From assembly GCA_902624635.1 (NCBI GenBank), contig CACNYD010000001.1, forward strand, positions 240,766-304,765: DNA of 64,000 bases, given 5' to 3'. The position numbers were made by a program, and so were the translations under genes. The notes beneath the pieces were generated by a model that saw nothing but the letters and a program-made list of their open reading frames with translations, ran no database searches and was not told where the DNA came from. Source of the stretch: an uncultured Pelagibacteraceae bacterium (GTDB taxonomy: Bacteria; Pseudomonadota; Alphaproteobacteria; Pelagibacterales; Pelagibacteraceae). This document shows positions 27,839 to 35,600 of the stretch, piece after piece. Position 1 is the stretch's first letter. Each line of letters opens with the position of its first letter.

Positions 27839-28732
27839 ATGGATTTGCCTGTTGTTAATCATGAGGATTATTTTGCTAAAATTGGTGATGATCATAAATT
27901 TCCAATAAATAAATTTGGTGATCTCGCAGATTATTTAATTAGAGAAAAAATTGTTAAAAAATTTCATCAACCATACCCATGTTCAATAGAAACTTTAAAG
28001 AGAGCTCATTCAGAAGAATATATTAATAATATTAAGAATAAAACTTTAGATGAAAACAGTATAAAAAAAATAGGATTTCCATTAGTTGATAGTGTAGTTC
28101 AAAGATCTTTTATAGCAACCGGTGGCACAGTATTAGCTTCAAAGCTAGCGATAAATTATGGTGTAGCTTGTAATACTGCAGGCGGTAGTCATCATGCTAA
28201 TTACCAAGGAGGTGCTGGTTATTGTGTTTTTAATGATGTGGCAGTGGCATCACAGTATTTATTAGACAGAGGATTAGCTGGAAAAATCTTGATTGTAGAC
28301 TTAGATGTTCACCAAGGAAATGGTAATTCAGATATTTTTAAAGATAATAGAAATGTTTTTACTTTTAGCATGCATTCTAAATCAAATTATCCTGCAAAAA
28401 AATCTATTAGTGACTGTGATGTAGAGCTTGAAAATAATTTAGAAGACGAAGAATATTTAAAGATACTTAGATTTTATTTAAATCAACTAAATCAAGAAAA
28501 TTTTGATTTTGTATTTTATATTGCAGGGGTTGATATTCATTTTAATGACAGATTAGGAAAATTAAAAGTTTCTGATGAGGGAATTAAAAAAAGAGATGAA
28601 ATTGTTACAGAAAATTTTTTTTCAAAAGGAATTCCTCTTTGTGGTGTTCTAGGAGGTGGTTACAATAAAGATGCTAAAAAACTTGTTGAATTACATTCTT
28701 ATTTACATCAATCATGTGCTAAATTAGTTTAA
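27839..28732 (+). CDS. Histone-deacetylase-superfamily amidohydrolase
   Basis: The 297-residue enzyme is a zinc-dependent arginase/deacetylase-fold hydrolase. It shows the tandem His NTAGGSHHANYQGGAGYCVFND, the zinc ligands in IVDLDVHQGNGN, and the later YIAGVDIHFNDRLG and VLGGGYNKD loops. Bacterial relatives remove acetyl groups from acetylpolyamines, acetoin pathway proteins or other amides. It follows the FkbM gene by six bases and precedes msrB by four. Its place in a cluster with an oxidase and a dehydrogenase suggests catabolism of an acylated amine, which is only an inference. Confidence 0.85.
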   Translation: MDLPVVNHEDYFAKIGDDHKFPINKFGDLADYLIREKIVKKFHQPYPCSIETLKRAHSEEYINNIKNKTLDENSIKKIGFPLVDSVVQRSFIATGGTVLASKLAINYGVACNTAGGSHHANYQGGAGYCVFNDVAVASQYLLDRGLAGKILIVDLDVHQGNGNSDIFKDNRNVFTFSMHSKSNYPAKKSISDCDVELENNLEDEEYLKILRFYLNQLNQENFDFVFYIAGVDIHFNDRLGKLKVSDEGIKKRDEIVTENFFSKGIPLCGVLGGGYNKDAKKLVELHSYLHQSCAKLV

Positions 28733-28736
28733 TTGT

Positions 28737-29105
28737 ATGAGAAAAAAAAATTCAAATTTAAGCACTGAACAAAAATTAGTTATGTTTGAGGAAGGAACTG
28801 AACCGCCTGGTTCTAGTGAATTAAATAACGAAAAACGTGAGGGAAGTTATCATTGTGCAAATTGTGGAGTAAAGTTATTTGACTCTATAACTAAATATGA
28901 AAGTGGTTCAGGTTGGCCGTCTTTTTTTGAGTCACTACCAGATGTATTTGAGACTAAAACAGATTATTTACTAGGTTATGCGCGTACAGAATATCATTGT
29001 AAAAATTGTAAAGCTCATCATGGCCACATTTTTGATGATGGACCACAACCAACTGGTAAAAGATATTGTAATAATGGTATCTGTTTGACTTTCAAAAATA
29101 AATAA
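28737..29105 (+). CDS. msrB: Peptide-methionine (R)-S-oxide reductase MsrB
   Basis: MsrB repairs methionine-R-sulfoxide in proteins. The 122-residue enzyme has two zinc CxxC pairs (CANCG near residue 40 and CKNCK near residue 88), the SGSGWPSFFE loop, GHIFDDGP, and the catalytic RYCNNGICL near the C-terminus. It is the last gene of the plus-strand run, with grxC converging three bases away. The partner enzyme msrA is at 55007. Confidence 0.93.
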   Translation: MRKKNSNLSTEQKLVMFEEGTEPPGSSELNNEKREGSYHCANCGVKLFDSITKYESGSGWPSFFESLPDVFETKTDYLLGYARTEYHCKNCKAHHGHIFDDGPQPTGKRYCNNGICLTFKNK

Positions 29106-29108
29106 AAT

Positions 29109-29363
29109 TTATTTTAACATCTCTTGCAATTTGTTTTCTTTTTCTAGAGTCCTTACCTCATCATAACCACCAATATGCTGTTCATCAAAAAAAATTTGTG
29201 GTATAGTTCTTTTGCCGTTCGCTTTTTTAATCATCTCATCCATTGCACCATCAACTGTTGCAATATCAATTTCCTTAAAGGTAGCATTATTTCGAGTTAG
29301 TAATCTTTTTGCGGCATCGCAATAATTACAAAAAGGACCTGTATAAATTACTATATTTTTCAT
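29109..29363 (-). CDS. grxC: Glutaredoxin 3
   Basis: The 84-residue thioredoxin-fold protein has the dithiol active site C-N-Y-C (GPFCNYCDAAKRLL, residues 9-22), the cis-Pro segment RTIPQIFFDEQHIGGYDE, and the expected length. It reduces protein and glutathione disulfides in the cytoplasm. Finding CNYC in place of the common CPYC is a modest variant. It starts just downstream of the DUF2805 gene on the minus strand with only three bases between. Confidence 0.92.
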   Translation of the reverse strand: MKNIVIYTGPFCNYCDAAKRLLTRNNATFKEIDIATVDGAMDEMIKKANGKRTIPQIFFDEQHIGGYDEVRTLEKENKLQEMLK

Positions 29364-29366
29364 GAT

Positions 29367-29663
29367 TTAGAGATAGTCACCTTTTTTTAATTTACTAGTG
29401 ATAAGTTTTCTAGAATATTCAAATTTTTTTCTATGTTTAATGCTTTTCTGATTCACTCTTTTTCTCCACAATCTAAATGAAGAGGGTTTAATTGACCTTC
29501 TCATTATTTTGATAACATCAGACTCCTTGTATCCCGTTTTTTTTTCAATTTCCTCAAAAGTGATACGATCTGCCCAGGCAGCCCAGATGACCCAATCTGG
29601 ATCCTCAATGTTTGGCTCTGGATTTTTGACCCGAGTTATTGGCCTGTGACCTTTTTTTTTCAT
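29367..29663 (-). CDS. DUF2805 / TIGR03643 family protein
   Basis: The 98-residue basic protein contains DWVIWAAWADRITFEEIEKK, GYKESDVIKIMRR and PSSFRLWRKRV, the block conserved in the DUF2805 (TIGR03643) family. The central part looks like a helix-turn-helix, so nucleic-acid binding is plausible, but the function is unknown. It is the promoter-proximal gene of the pair with grxC and faces a 426-base intergenic region. Confidence 0.85.
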   Translation of the reverse strand: MKKKGHRPITRVKNPEPNIEDPDWVIWAAWADRITFEEIEKKTGYKESDVIKIMRRSIKPSSFRLWRKRVNQKSIKHRKKFEYSRKLITSKLKKGDYL

Positions 29664-29710
29664 ATATTCCTTATATTTGATAAAAATCTTTAGTGCATTT
29701 TTTTAGGGGG

Positions 29711-29785
29711 TATGCTATATTATTTATGATAGTCCTTCTTAGCCATCTTTAGCTCCCGGTTTTTAAGGACTATCCTAAAACTTTA
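29711..29785 (+). ncRNA. Candidate small RNA or leader hairpin
   Basis: GATAGTCCTT (29728-29737) and AAGGACTATC (29765-29774) are perfect complements across a 27-base loop containing AGCTCCCGG. A TGCTATATT extended -10-like box sits just upstream. A second small hairpin, CTAAA-AC-TTTAG, follows at once. There is no U-run, so it is not a typical terminator. It could be a small RNA, a 5' leader or a protein-binding site. Confidence 0.3.
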
Positions 29786-30047
29786 GTAAATTTCCCCACA
29801 ATTTTTAATTATTTTAAAAACAAGCTGTATAAATCAATTTAAAATACAAAAAAAATCCATTATAAAGCTTAATTTATGATTAATTTTTCAGATAAAGAAA
29901 TTTATTCAACTAGGGGTGTTAACTATCTAATATAAAGAAAAACCAACATTTACAACAATTTTTAAGTGATAAATTTGCAACAGAGTTTAAAAAGATAATT
30001 TTTTCTCAAATTACAGGGTTAAATTTTGGTCAATTATGTTAAAAAGC

Positions 30048-30067
30048 AAACTTATATATATAAGTTT
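30048..30067. promoter_or_regulatory. 20-base perfect palindrome in the barrel-gene leader
   Basis: AAACTTATATATATAAGTTT reads the same on both strands and ends 22 bases before the start codon at 30090. It could be an operator or an mRNA hairpin next to the AAAGGA ribosome-binding site. Confidence 0.35.
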
Positions 30068-30089
30068 AATATTAAACAAAGGACTAATA

Positions 30090-30737
30090 ATGAAGAAAAT
30101 TATAGCAACTTTAGTAGCTTTAGTATTCTCAACATCAGCATATGCTGTAACAATTTCCGACTTCTCTATTGGAGCAAGTTTCAATCATGGTCTTTACGGA
30201 GCAGAAGGTAAAGAGGAAAACTACACTCATACTGGTTCTATAGAAAGTACTAACATAAAAGAAGGAGCTTTTGTTGACGACTATGCACAAATATTTGTTG
30301 AAGCTGCTCTAACTGATAACCTATCACTGGGTATAAGTTATACTCCTAGTGAGATATCTACTCCTAAAAACGTTAACCCTGAACCTGATGGAGATATAAC
30401 AGTTGTAGCTGAATTTGAAGAGTTAACAACTTTATATTTGTTAGGTAAAACAGATTTAGGTATTTATGGTAAGCTTGGATATTCTCAAATGGATATCAAC
30501 ATAACAACTGAAAACGTAACCGGCTACAATGACACTGATACAGATGGATTTGAACTTGCTGTTGGTTATGAGCATGATGCTGGAAATGGTTTTGGTGTAA
30601 GACTAGAACTTGCTTATTCAGAATTTGATTCAGTAAAAGCAGATAACGGTGCTACTACTAACGTTAATAAAAACGAAATCACTGTCTCTGATATGAGAGG
30701 TGCTACTGGTAGAGTATCATTAGTTAAATCATTTTAA
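30090..30737 (+). CDS. Outer-membrane beta-barrel protein
   Basis: The 215-residue product has a signal peptide (about 1-20, cleavage after AYA). Alternating beta strands follow (FSIGASFNHGLYG, LSLGISYTPS, LYLLGKTDLGIYGKLGYSQ, GFELAVGYEHDAG, GVRLELAYSEF), and the terminal strand ends in Phe (RVSLVKSF), the classic barrel-assembly signal. This fits an eight-stranded OmpW/OmpA-like barrel, probably a porin or adhesive surface protein. I start at 30090, which has an AAAGGA box; the frame extends 18 codons further upstream through the palindrome. Asp- and Thr-rich loops set it apart from its neighbours. Confidence 0.82.
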   Translation: MKKIIATLVALVFSTSAYAVTISDFSIGASFNHGLYGAEGKEENYTHTGSIESTNIKEGAFVDDYAQIFVEAALTDNLSLGISYTPSEISTPKNVNPEPDGDITVVAEFEELTTLYLLGKTDLGIYGKLGYSQMDINITTENVTGYNDTDTDGFELAVGYEHDAGNGFGVRLELAYSEFDSVKADNGATTNVNKNEITVSDMRGATGRVSLVKSF

Positions 30738-30760
30738 TTAATATTTAAAATAAAAATTAA

Positions 30761-30792
30761 AAAGGCTGGGATTATCCCAGCCTTTTTTTTTG
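30761..30792 (+). terminator. Strong rho-independent terminator
   Basis: GGCTGGGA and TCCCAGCC form an 8-pair GC-rich stem with a TTA loop, framed by AAAA and a run of nine T. It ends the outer-membrane-protein transcript and separates it from proC. Confidence 0.92.
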
Positions 30793-30826
30793 TTCAAATG
30801 AGCCCTGCTTTAATGTAATTTAAATT

Positions 30827-31585
30827 ATGATATTAGGTTTTATTGGAACAGGGAACATAGTTTCTGATGTAGTTTCTGGAATAACTAAATCTAAAATTCC
30901 CTATAAAAAAATTATAGTTTCTCCAAGAAATAAAAAAAAAGCCAAAATTTTAAAAAAGAAATATCAAAGGATTAGTATTGCTAAAGACAATCAAGCAGTA
31001 ATAGATAATTCAAATTGGGTATTTCTCGGTATACTGCCAAGTGTAGGTAAAAAGATTCTACCAAACCTTAAATTTAAAAAAAATCAAACTATAATAAGTT
31101 TTATGTCTACAATTGACTACCTGGAGTTAAAAAGATTAATCAAATTAAAGGTAAATATTGTAAAAGCAATACCAATGCCTCCAATCAGCTTGAAAAAAGG
31201 ACCTGTCGCCATTTTTCCTAAAAATAAAAAAGTAAAAAATTTTTTTAACAAAATAGGCACTACGATTGAAATAAAAGATGAAAAATTATCAAAAAATTTT
31301 TGGACAATTTCTGGCACTATGGCCTCATTTTATGAATTGTTAAATGTATTAACAAATTGGCTTATTAAAGAAAAAGTAGATAAAAAAGATGCACAGAAAT
31401 ATGTTACTCACTTATATTCAGCGCTAGCCCAATTAGCAGCTAGTGATACCTCAAAACCTTTAAAATACTTAGTAGAGGAACAAACACCTGGAGGCTTAAA
31501 CTGGCAAGGTGTAAACGAACTAAGAAAGTTGGGTTATTATAGATTATTAGAAAAATCACTTAAGAAGATTTATAAGAGACTATAA
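30827..31585 (+). CDS. proC: Pyrroline-5-carboxylate reductase family protein
   Basis: ProC reduces pyrroline-5-carboxylate to proline with NAD(P)H. The 252-residue product has the Rossmann start ILGFIGTGNIVSDVVSGI, the VKAIPMPPISLKKGP segment corresponding to the RxMPN region, and a C-terminal TPGGLNWQGVNELRKLG matching the conserved S-P-G-G-T loop. The usual R-x-M-P-N-x-P is changed to KAIPMPP, so activity on a related imine is possible. It lies 12 bases before the Liv ATPase gene. Confidence 0.8.
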   Translation: MILGFIGTGNIVSDVVSGITKSKIPYKKIIVSPRNKKKAKILKKKYQRISIAKDNQAVIDNSNWVFLGILPSVGKKILPNLKFKKNQTIISFMSTIDYLELKRLIKLKVNIVKAIPMPPISLKKGPVAIFPKNKKVKNFFNKIGTTIEIKDEKLSKNFWTISGTMASFYELLNVLTNWLIKEKVDKKDAQKYVTHLYSALAQLAASDTSKPLKYLVEEQTPGGLNWQGVNELRKLGYYRLLEKSLKKIYKRL

Positions 31586-31597
31586 TCTTATTCGGGA

Positions 31598-32383
31598 ATG
31601 CAAGATAATATTTTAGAAATAAAAAACTTATCAAAATATTTTGGTGGATTAGCAGCTGTATCTAATTGTTCTTTAAAAGTAAAACAAGGAACAATAACTG
31701 GCATAATAGGACCTAATGGTTCTGGAAAAACAACTTTATTTAATCTTATTTCAGGAAATTTAAAGTCATCTACTGGCAATGTTTTATTTAATAATAAAGA
31801 TATTACTGACGTTCCGTCTTATGAATTATTTTCAAAAGGATTATTAAGAACTTTCCAAATAGCTCATGAATTTACAAATTTATCAGTATTAGAAAATTTG
31901 ATGATGGTACCAGGCAATCAATCTGGAGAAAAATTGATGAATGCTTTGCTAAAGCCTGGATTAGTTGCAAAAGAGGAAAGTCAAATAAAAGAAAAAGCTA
32001 TGGAAGTTGTTGATTTTCTTAATTTAAGTCATTTAAAGAATGAATTAGCCGGAAACTTATCTGGTGGACAAAAAAAACTATTGGAATTAGGACGAACAAT
32101 GATGGTGGATGCTAAATTAGTTTTATTAGATGAAGTTGGTGCAGGAGTTAATAGAACATTATTAAAGGATTTAGGTACAGCTATTGAGAAATTAAACAAA
32201 GAGAAAGGTTATACTTTTTGTATGATTGAGCATGATATGGATTTTATAGGAAGATTATGTGATCCAGTAATTGTCATGGCAGAGGGATCTGTTTTATTTG
32301 AAGGTTCAGTAGAAGATGCAAAAAAAGATGAAAGAGTAATTGAAAGTTACTTAGGCAGAGGTTCAAAACTGAAAGATGATTAA
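31598..32383 (+). CDS. livG: Liv-type ABC transporter ATPase (LivG-like)
   Basis: The 261-residue ATPase of a branched-chain amino acid or related uptake system has Walker A GPNGSGKTT (residues about 36-44), signature LSGGQKKLLELG, Walker B LVLLDEVGAGV, and the H-loop MIEHDMDFI. In LivG the Walker B is usually DEPxxG; here it reads DEVGAG. It is followed three bases later by a second ATPase and then two permeases. Confidence 0.88.
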   Translation: MQDNILEIKNLSKYFGGLAAVSNCSLKVKQGTITGIIGPNGSGKTTLFNLISGNLKSSTGNVLFNNKDITDVPSYELFSKGLLRTFQIAHEFTNLSVLENLMMVPGNQSGEKLMNALLKPGLVAKEESQIKEKAMEVVDFLNLSHLKNELAGNLSGGQKKLLELGRTMMVDAKLVLLDEVGAGVNRTLLKDLGTAIEKLNKEKGYTFCMIEHDMDFIGRLCDPVIVMAEGSVLFEGSVEDAKKDERVIESYLGRGSKLKDD

Positions 32384-32385
32384 AT

Positions 32386-33093
32386 ATGCCATTTTTTGAG
32401 GGAAAAAACATGACAGGTGGATATGGTAAAGGTCCAGATATAATTAATTCATGCACTGTTAATGTTGAAAGAGGAGAAATAGTATCCATTCTTGGACCTA
32501 ATGGGGCTGGAAAATCAACTGCAATGAAAGCTATGTTAGGTTTATTAAATTTGAAATCAGGTTCTGTAATTATTGATGGTAAAGACATCTCAAAACTTTC
32601 TCCACAAGACAGAGTGAAAGAGGGCATTTCATTTGTACCTCAAACCAAAAATGTATTTGCAGGAATGACAGTTGAAGAAAATTTAGAAATGGGAGCCTTT
32701 TTAGTAAATGATTATTATAAAAATGTAATAGATGAAATTTATAATCTTTTTCCGATTTTGAGCGAAAAAAGAAAACAATTTGTGGGAGAATTGTCAGGAG
32801 GTCAAAGACAACAAGTTGCGTTAGGAAGGGCTTTAATGATTAAGCCGTCTGTACTCATGTTAGATGAACCAACTGCTGGGGTTTCTCCGATAGTAATGGA
32901 TGAACTTTTTGATCATATTATAAAAGTAAAAAAAACAAATGTTGCAATCTTGATGGTTGAGCAGAACGCAAAACAAGCTCTCAATATTTCTGATAGAGGA
33001 TATGTATTAGTCACTGGTGAAAATCGATATTCTGGGACGGGTAAAGAATTACTAAATGATCCAAGAGTAAGAAGCTCTTTTTTAGGTGGTTAG
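32386..33093 (+). CDS. livF: Liv-type ABC transporter ATPase (LivF-like)
   Basis: The 235-residue second ATPase shows Walker A GPNGAGKST (residues about 38-46), the QTKNVFAGMTVEENL Q-loop region, signature LSGGQRQQVALG, and Walker B VLMLDEPTAGVS. It pairs with the preceding LivG to power the permeases that follow. Its stop codon touches the start of the first permease gene. Confidence 0.9.
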   Translation: MPFFEGKNMTGGYGKGPDIINSCTVNVERGEIVSILGPNGAGKSTAMKAMLGLLNLKSGSVIIDGKDISKLSPQDRVKEGISFVPQTKNVFAGMTVEENLEMGAFLVNDYYKNVIDEIYNLFPILSEKRKQFVGELSGGQRQQVALGRALMIKPSVLMLDEPTAGVSPIVMDELFDHIIKVKKTNVAILMVEQNAKQALNISDRGYVLVTGENRYSGTGKELLNDPRVRSSFLGG

Positions 33094-34104
33094 ATGGATT
33101 TTTTAAACGCATTAATTCTTTTATTAAATTATATATTTGTTCCCGCTCTTGCTTATGGATCTCAATTAGCTATTGGAGCTATATTTGTAACTTTAATTTA
33201 TGGAATACTGCGATTTGCAAATTTTGCAACTGGCGACATGATGTCGTTTGGCACAATGATTGCTATACTTTTTACATGGCACTTTCAGTCAATAGGTTTA
33301 ACACTTGGCTTTTTACCCACAGCACTTTTGGCAATACCTTTTGCAATTCTCATTATGGGTTCGTACATGTTAATAATTGATAAGTTTGTATTTAAGTATT
33401 ACAGATTAAATAAAAGTCCTCCAGTTCAATTGGCAATGGTAAGCATAGGAGTAATGTTTGTTACTCAAGCAGTAGTAAGAATTATAATTGGTCCCTCAGA
33501 TAGAAGATTCTTTGATGGTGAAAAATTTCTGATCAAAGCAAGTGAATTTAAAGACATTACAGGTTTAAATGAGGGGCTTGCTATTAAGTCAACTCAAGTA
33601 ATTACAATTGTTGTGACCATAATTTTAGTTTCAATTCTGTTTTGGTTTTTAAACAAAACTAAAACTGGAAAAAGTATGAGAGCTTACTCTGATAACGAAG
33701 ATTTAGCATTACTATCTGGAATAGATCCAAAAAAAATTGTGATAATAACTTGGATGATTGCTGCAATTTTAGCAACAATAGGTGGGGTTTTGTATGGTTT
33801 AGATAAAAGCTTTAAGCCATTTACCTATTTCAATAACATGCTACCAATATTTGCTGCAGCAATAGTGGGAGGCATAGGTAATCCTTTTGGTGCTTTCCTT
33901 GGAGGTTATGTAATTGCTTTTTCAGAAATACTTCTGACTTATGCATATAAGAAATTCTTTATGTATGTGTTACCAGAAAGTATGGAGCCTGATGGTTTAA
34001 TTCAATTACTTTCAACCGATTATAAATTTGCAGTTTCATTTTCGATACTAGTAATCGTATTGCTATATCGTCCATCAGGAATATTTAAAGGAAAGATATT
34101 GTGA
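33094..34104 (+). CDS. livH: Liv-type ABC transporter permease (LivH-like)
   Basis: The 336-residue permease has about eight membrane helices, with GAIFVTLIYGILRFANFATGDMMSFG and the C-terminal IVGGIGNPFGAFLGGYVIAFSEI block typical of LivH. It starts immediately after livF and overlaps livM by four bases. Substrates in this family include branched-chain and other amino acids, amides and urea; nothing in the sequence decides among them. Confidence 0.9.
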   Translation: MDFLNALILLLNYIFVPALAYGSQLAIGAIFVTLIYGILRFANFATGDMMSFGTMIAILFTWHFQSIGLTLGFLPTALLAIPFAILIMGSYMLIIDKFVFKYYRLNKSPPVQLAMVSIGVMFVTQAVVRIIIGPSDRRFFDGEKFLIKASEFKDITGLNEGLAIKSTQVITIVVTIILVSILFWFLNKTKTGKSMRAYSDNEDLALLSGIDPKKIVIITWMIAAILATIGGVLYGLDKSFKPFTYFNNMLPIFAAAIVGGIGNPFGAFLGGYVIAFSEILLTYAYKKFFMYVLPESMEPDGLIQLLSTDYKFAVSFSILVIVLLYRPSGIFKGKIL

Positions 34105-35471
34105 GAAAAAATTTAAACGTAATTGCAGCTTACAGTATTATGATGGGATTAATTATCCTTGTTGGTACATTTCAATCTTGGAATATTGCATTATCAATAT
34201 TTAATCTATGTTTAATTTCTGCTGTCATGACGATGGGCGCTAATATTCAATGGGGTTATGCTGGTTTAATAAACTTTGGAATAATGGGCTTTACTGCATT
34301 AGGTGGTCTAGCTGCAGTTTTAATATCTGTTAATCCTGTCCAAGAGGCTTGGAGTGCAGGGGGCATCAACATTCTATTAAGTTTATTTCTTATTATTGGA
34401 ATTGTTTTAGCTGTTAGATTTGTTCTTAAAAGATATCAAAAATCTAAAATTAGAAATTATATAATTGCTGTAATTATTATTTCAGGAATAATTATTATAA
34501 GATTTGTTTCTGAGCCTGGTATTGAAGCAATTGAGGAGGTAAATCCAGCAAAATCTGGTTTTCTTGGTGGATTAGGACTTCCAATTATTTTTTCTTGGAT
34601 TGTTGGAGCTTTTTTTGCAGGTGGATTAGCTTTTGTTATAGGAAAAGTAGCCTTAGGATTAAGAGCTGATTATCTTGCAATAGCAACTTTATTAATATCT
34701 GAAATTGTAATTGCAATTATAAAACATGAAGATTGGCTAACTAGAGGCGTGAAAAACGTGGTAGGGTTAAAAAGACCTGCACCTTATGAGGTAAATTTAC
34801 AACAAACAGAATGGTTTATAAATCTTGTTGAAAAATTTAACTCAAGTAAATTAAATCTAATTACTGATTTAAGTGAAAGACAAGTAGCTCTAAATCAACT
34901 TGTAATCGACGGATCGTCAGTTTTTGTAAAACTTTGTTATTCAGGATTATTTTTAGTTGTTGTGATTATTCTTTTAATTTTAACCCAAAAAGCTCTTTAC
35001 TCTCCATGGGGAAGAATGATGAGAGCTATTAGAGATAATGAAGAAGCTGCCAATGCTATGGGAAAAAATGTAGTCAAACAGCATTTGTTAATTTTTGTTT
35101 TAGGTTCAGCTATTGTTGGTGTTGCAGGAGCTATGCTTGTAACTCAAGATGGATTATTTACACCAGGAAGCTATAGGCCCTTAAGATACACCTTTTTGAT
35201 TTGGGTAATGGTAATTGTTGGTGGAAGTGGAAACAATTTTGGAGCGATTCTTGGAGGTTTTGTAGTGTGGTTTTTATGGATTGAGTCAGCACCAATAGGA
35301 TTATATTTAGTTAATTTAACAACAGCAGGCTTAGAAGATACACATTTTTTAAAAGTTCATTTAATTGAAAGTGTTCCTTATTTTAGATTTTTAATGATGG
35401 GTATTGGTCTATTATTAATTATGAGATATAGACCAAAAGGTATACTTCCAGAAAAAATAGAAATAAAATAA
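34101..35471 (+). CDS. livM: Liv-type ABC transporter permease (LivM-like), long form
   Basis: The 456-residue permease has the LivM marks IQWGYAGLINFGIMGFTALGGL, YSPWGRMMRAIRDNEEAANAMGKN and VIVGGSGNNFGAILGGFVVWF. It is longer than the roughly 320-420 residues usual. The excess lies in a polar loop after residue 205 (HEDWLTRGVKNVVGLKR onward) and a second loop near the C-terminus. It starts with GTG at 34101 and overlaps livH. A tiny gene and a terminator follow. Confidence 0.9.
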   Translation: MRKNLNVIAAYSIMMGLIILVGTFQSWNIALSIFNLCLISAVMTMGANIQWGYAGLINFGIMGFTALGGLAAVLISVNPVQEAWSAGGINILLSLFLIIGIVLAVRFVLKRYQKSKIRNYIIAVIIISGIIIIRFVSEPGIEAIEEVNPAKSGFLGGLGLPIIFSWIVGAFFAGGLAFVIGKVALGLRADYLAIATLLISEIVIAIIKHEDWLTRGVKNVVGLKRPAPYEVNLQQTEWFINLVEKFNSSKLNLITDLSERQVALNQLVIDGSSVFVKLCYSGLFLVVVIILLILTQKALYSPWGRMMRAIRDNEEAANAMGKNVVKQHLLIFVLGSAIVGVAGAMLVTQDGLFTPGSYRPLRYTFLIWVMVIVGGSGNNFGAILGGFVVWFLWIESAPIGLYLVNLTTAGLEDTHFLKVHLIESVPYFRFLMMGIGLLLIMRYRPKGILPEKIEIK

Positions 35472-35480
35472 AATAAAATT

Positions 35481-35552
35481 ATGAAATATATTGTAACTGG
35501 TGTGGCAATAGCTTGGGCATTATATATGGCTGATAAATATCTATTTTTTTAA
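35481..35552 (+). CDS. Possible 23-aa membrane micropeptide
   Basis: This short frame encodes one hydrophobic helix (MKYIVTGVAIAWALYMADKY plus three residues). It lies nine bases after livM and just before the terminator, so it would share the transporter transcript. No ribosome-binding site is clear. A similar tiny frame closes the other Liv operon at 62361. Confidence 0.4.
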   Translation: MKYIVTGVAIAWALYMADKYLFF

Positions 35553-35590
35553 AAAAAACCTCCAACAATTTAATGTTGGAGGTTTAAATT
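35550..35590. terminator. Bidirectional terminator between converging liv genes
   Basis: CCTCCAACA (35559-35567) and TGTTGGAGG (35574-35582) form a 9-pair stem, with an A-run on the left and TTT on the right. It separates the plus-strand transporter operon from the minus-strand binding-protein gene. Confidence 0.9.
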
Positions 35591-35600
35591 TTAAGATAAA

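Larger units (their letters stand above)
29664..30089. other. 426-base intergenic region with two palindromes
   Basis: This gap lies between the divergent DUF2805 and outer-membrane-protein genes. It holds a hairpin preceded by a promoter-like box (see the entry at 29711) and a palindrome near the barrel gene (30048-30067). The middle, about 29790-30040, is featureless AT-rich DNA with no convincing reading frame or RNA gene that I can see. Confidence 0.6.

Noticed and set aside
30026..30211. Plus-strand frame overlapping the start of the barrel gene
   Set aside because: It is out of frame with the clear outer-membrane protein and has no recognisable feature.
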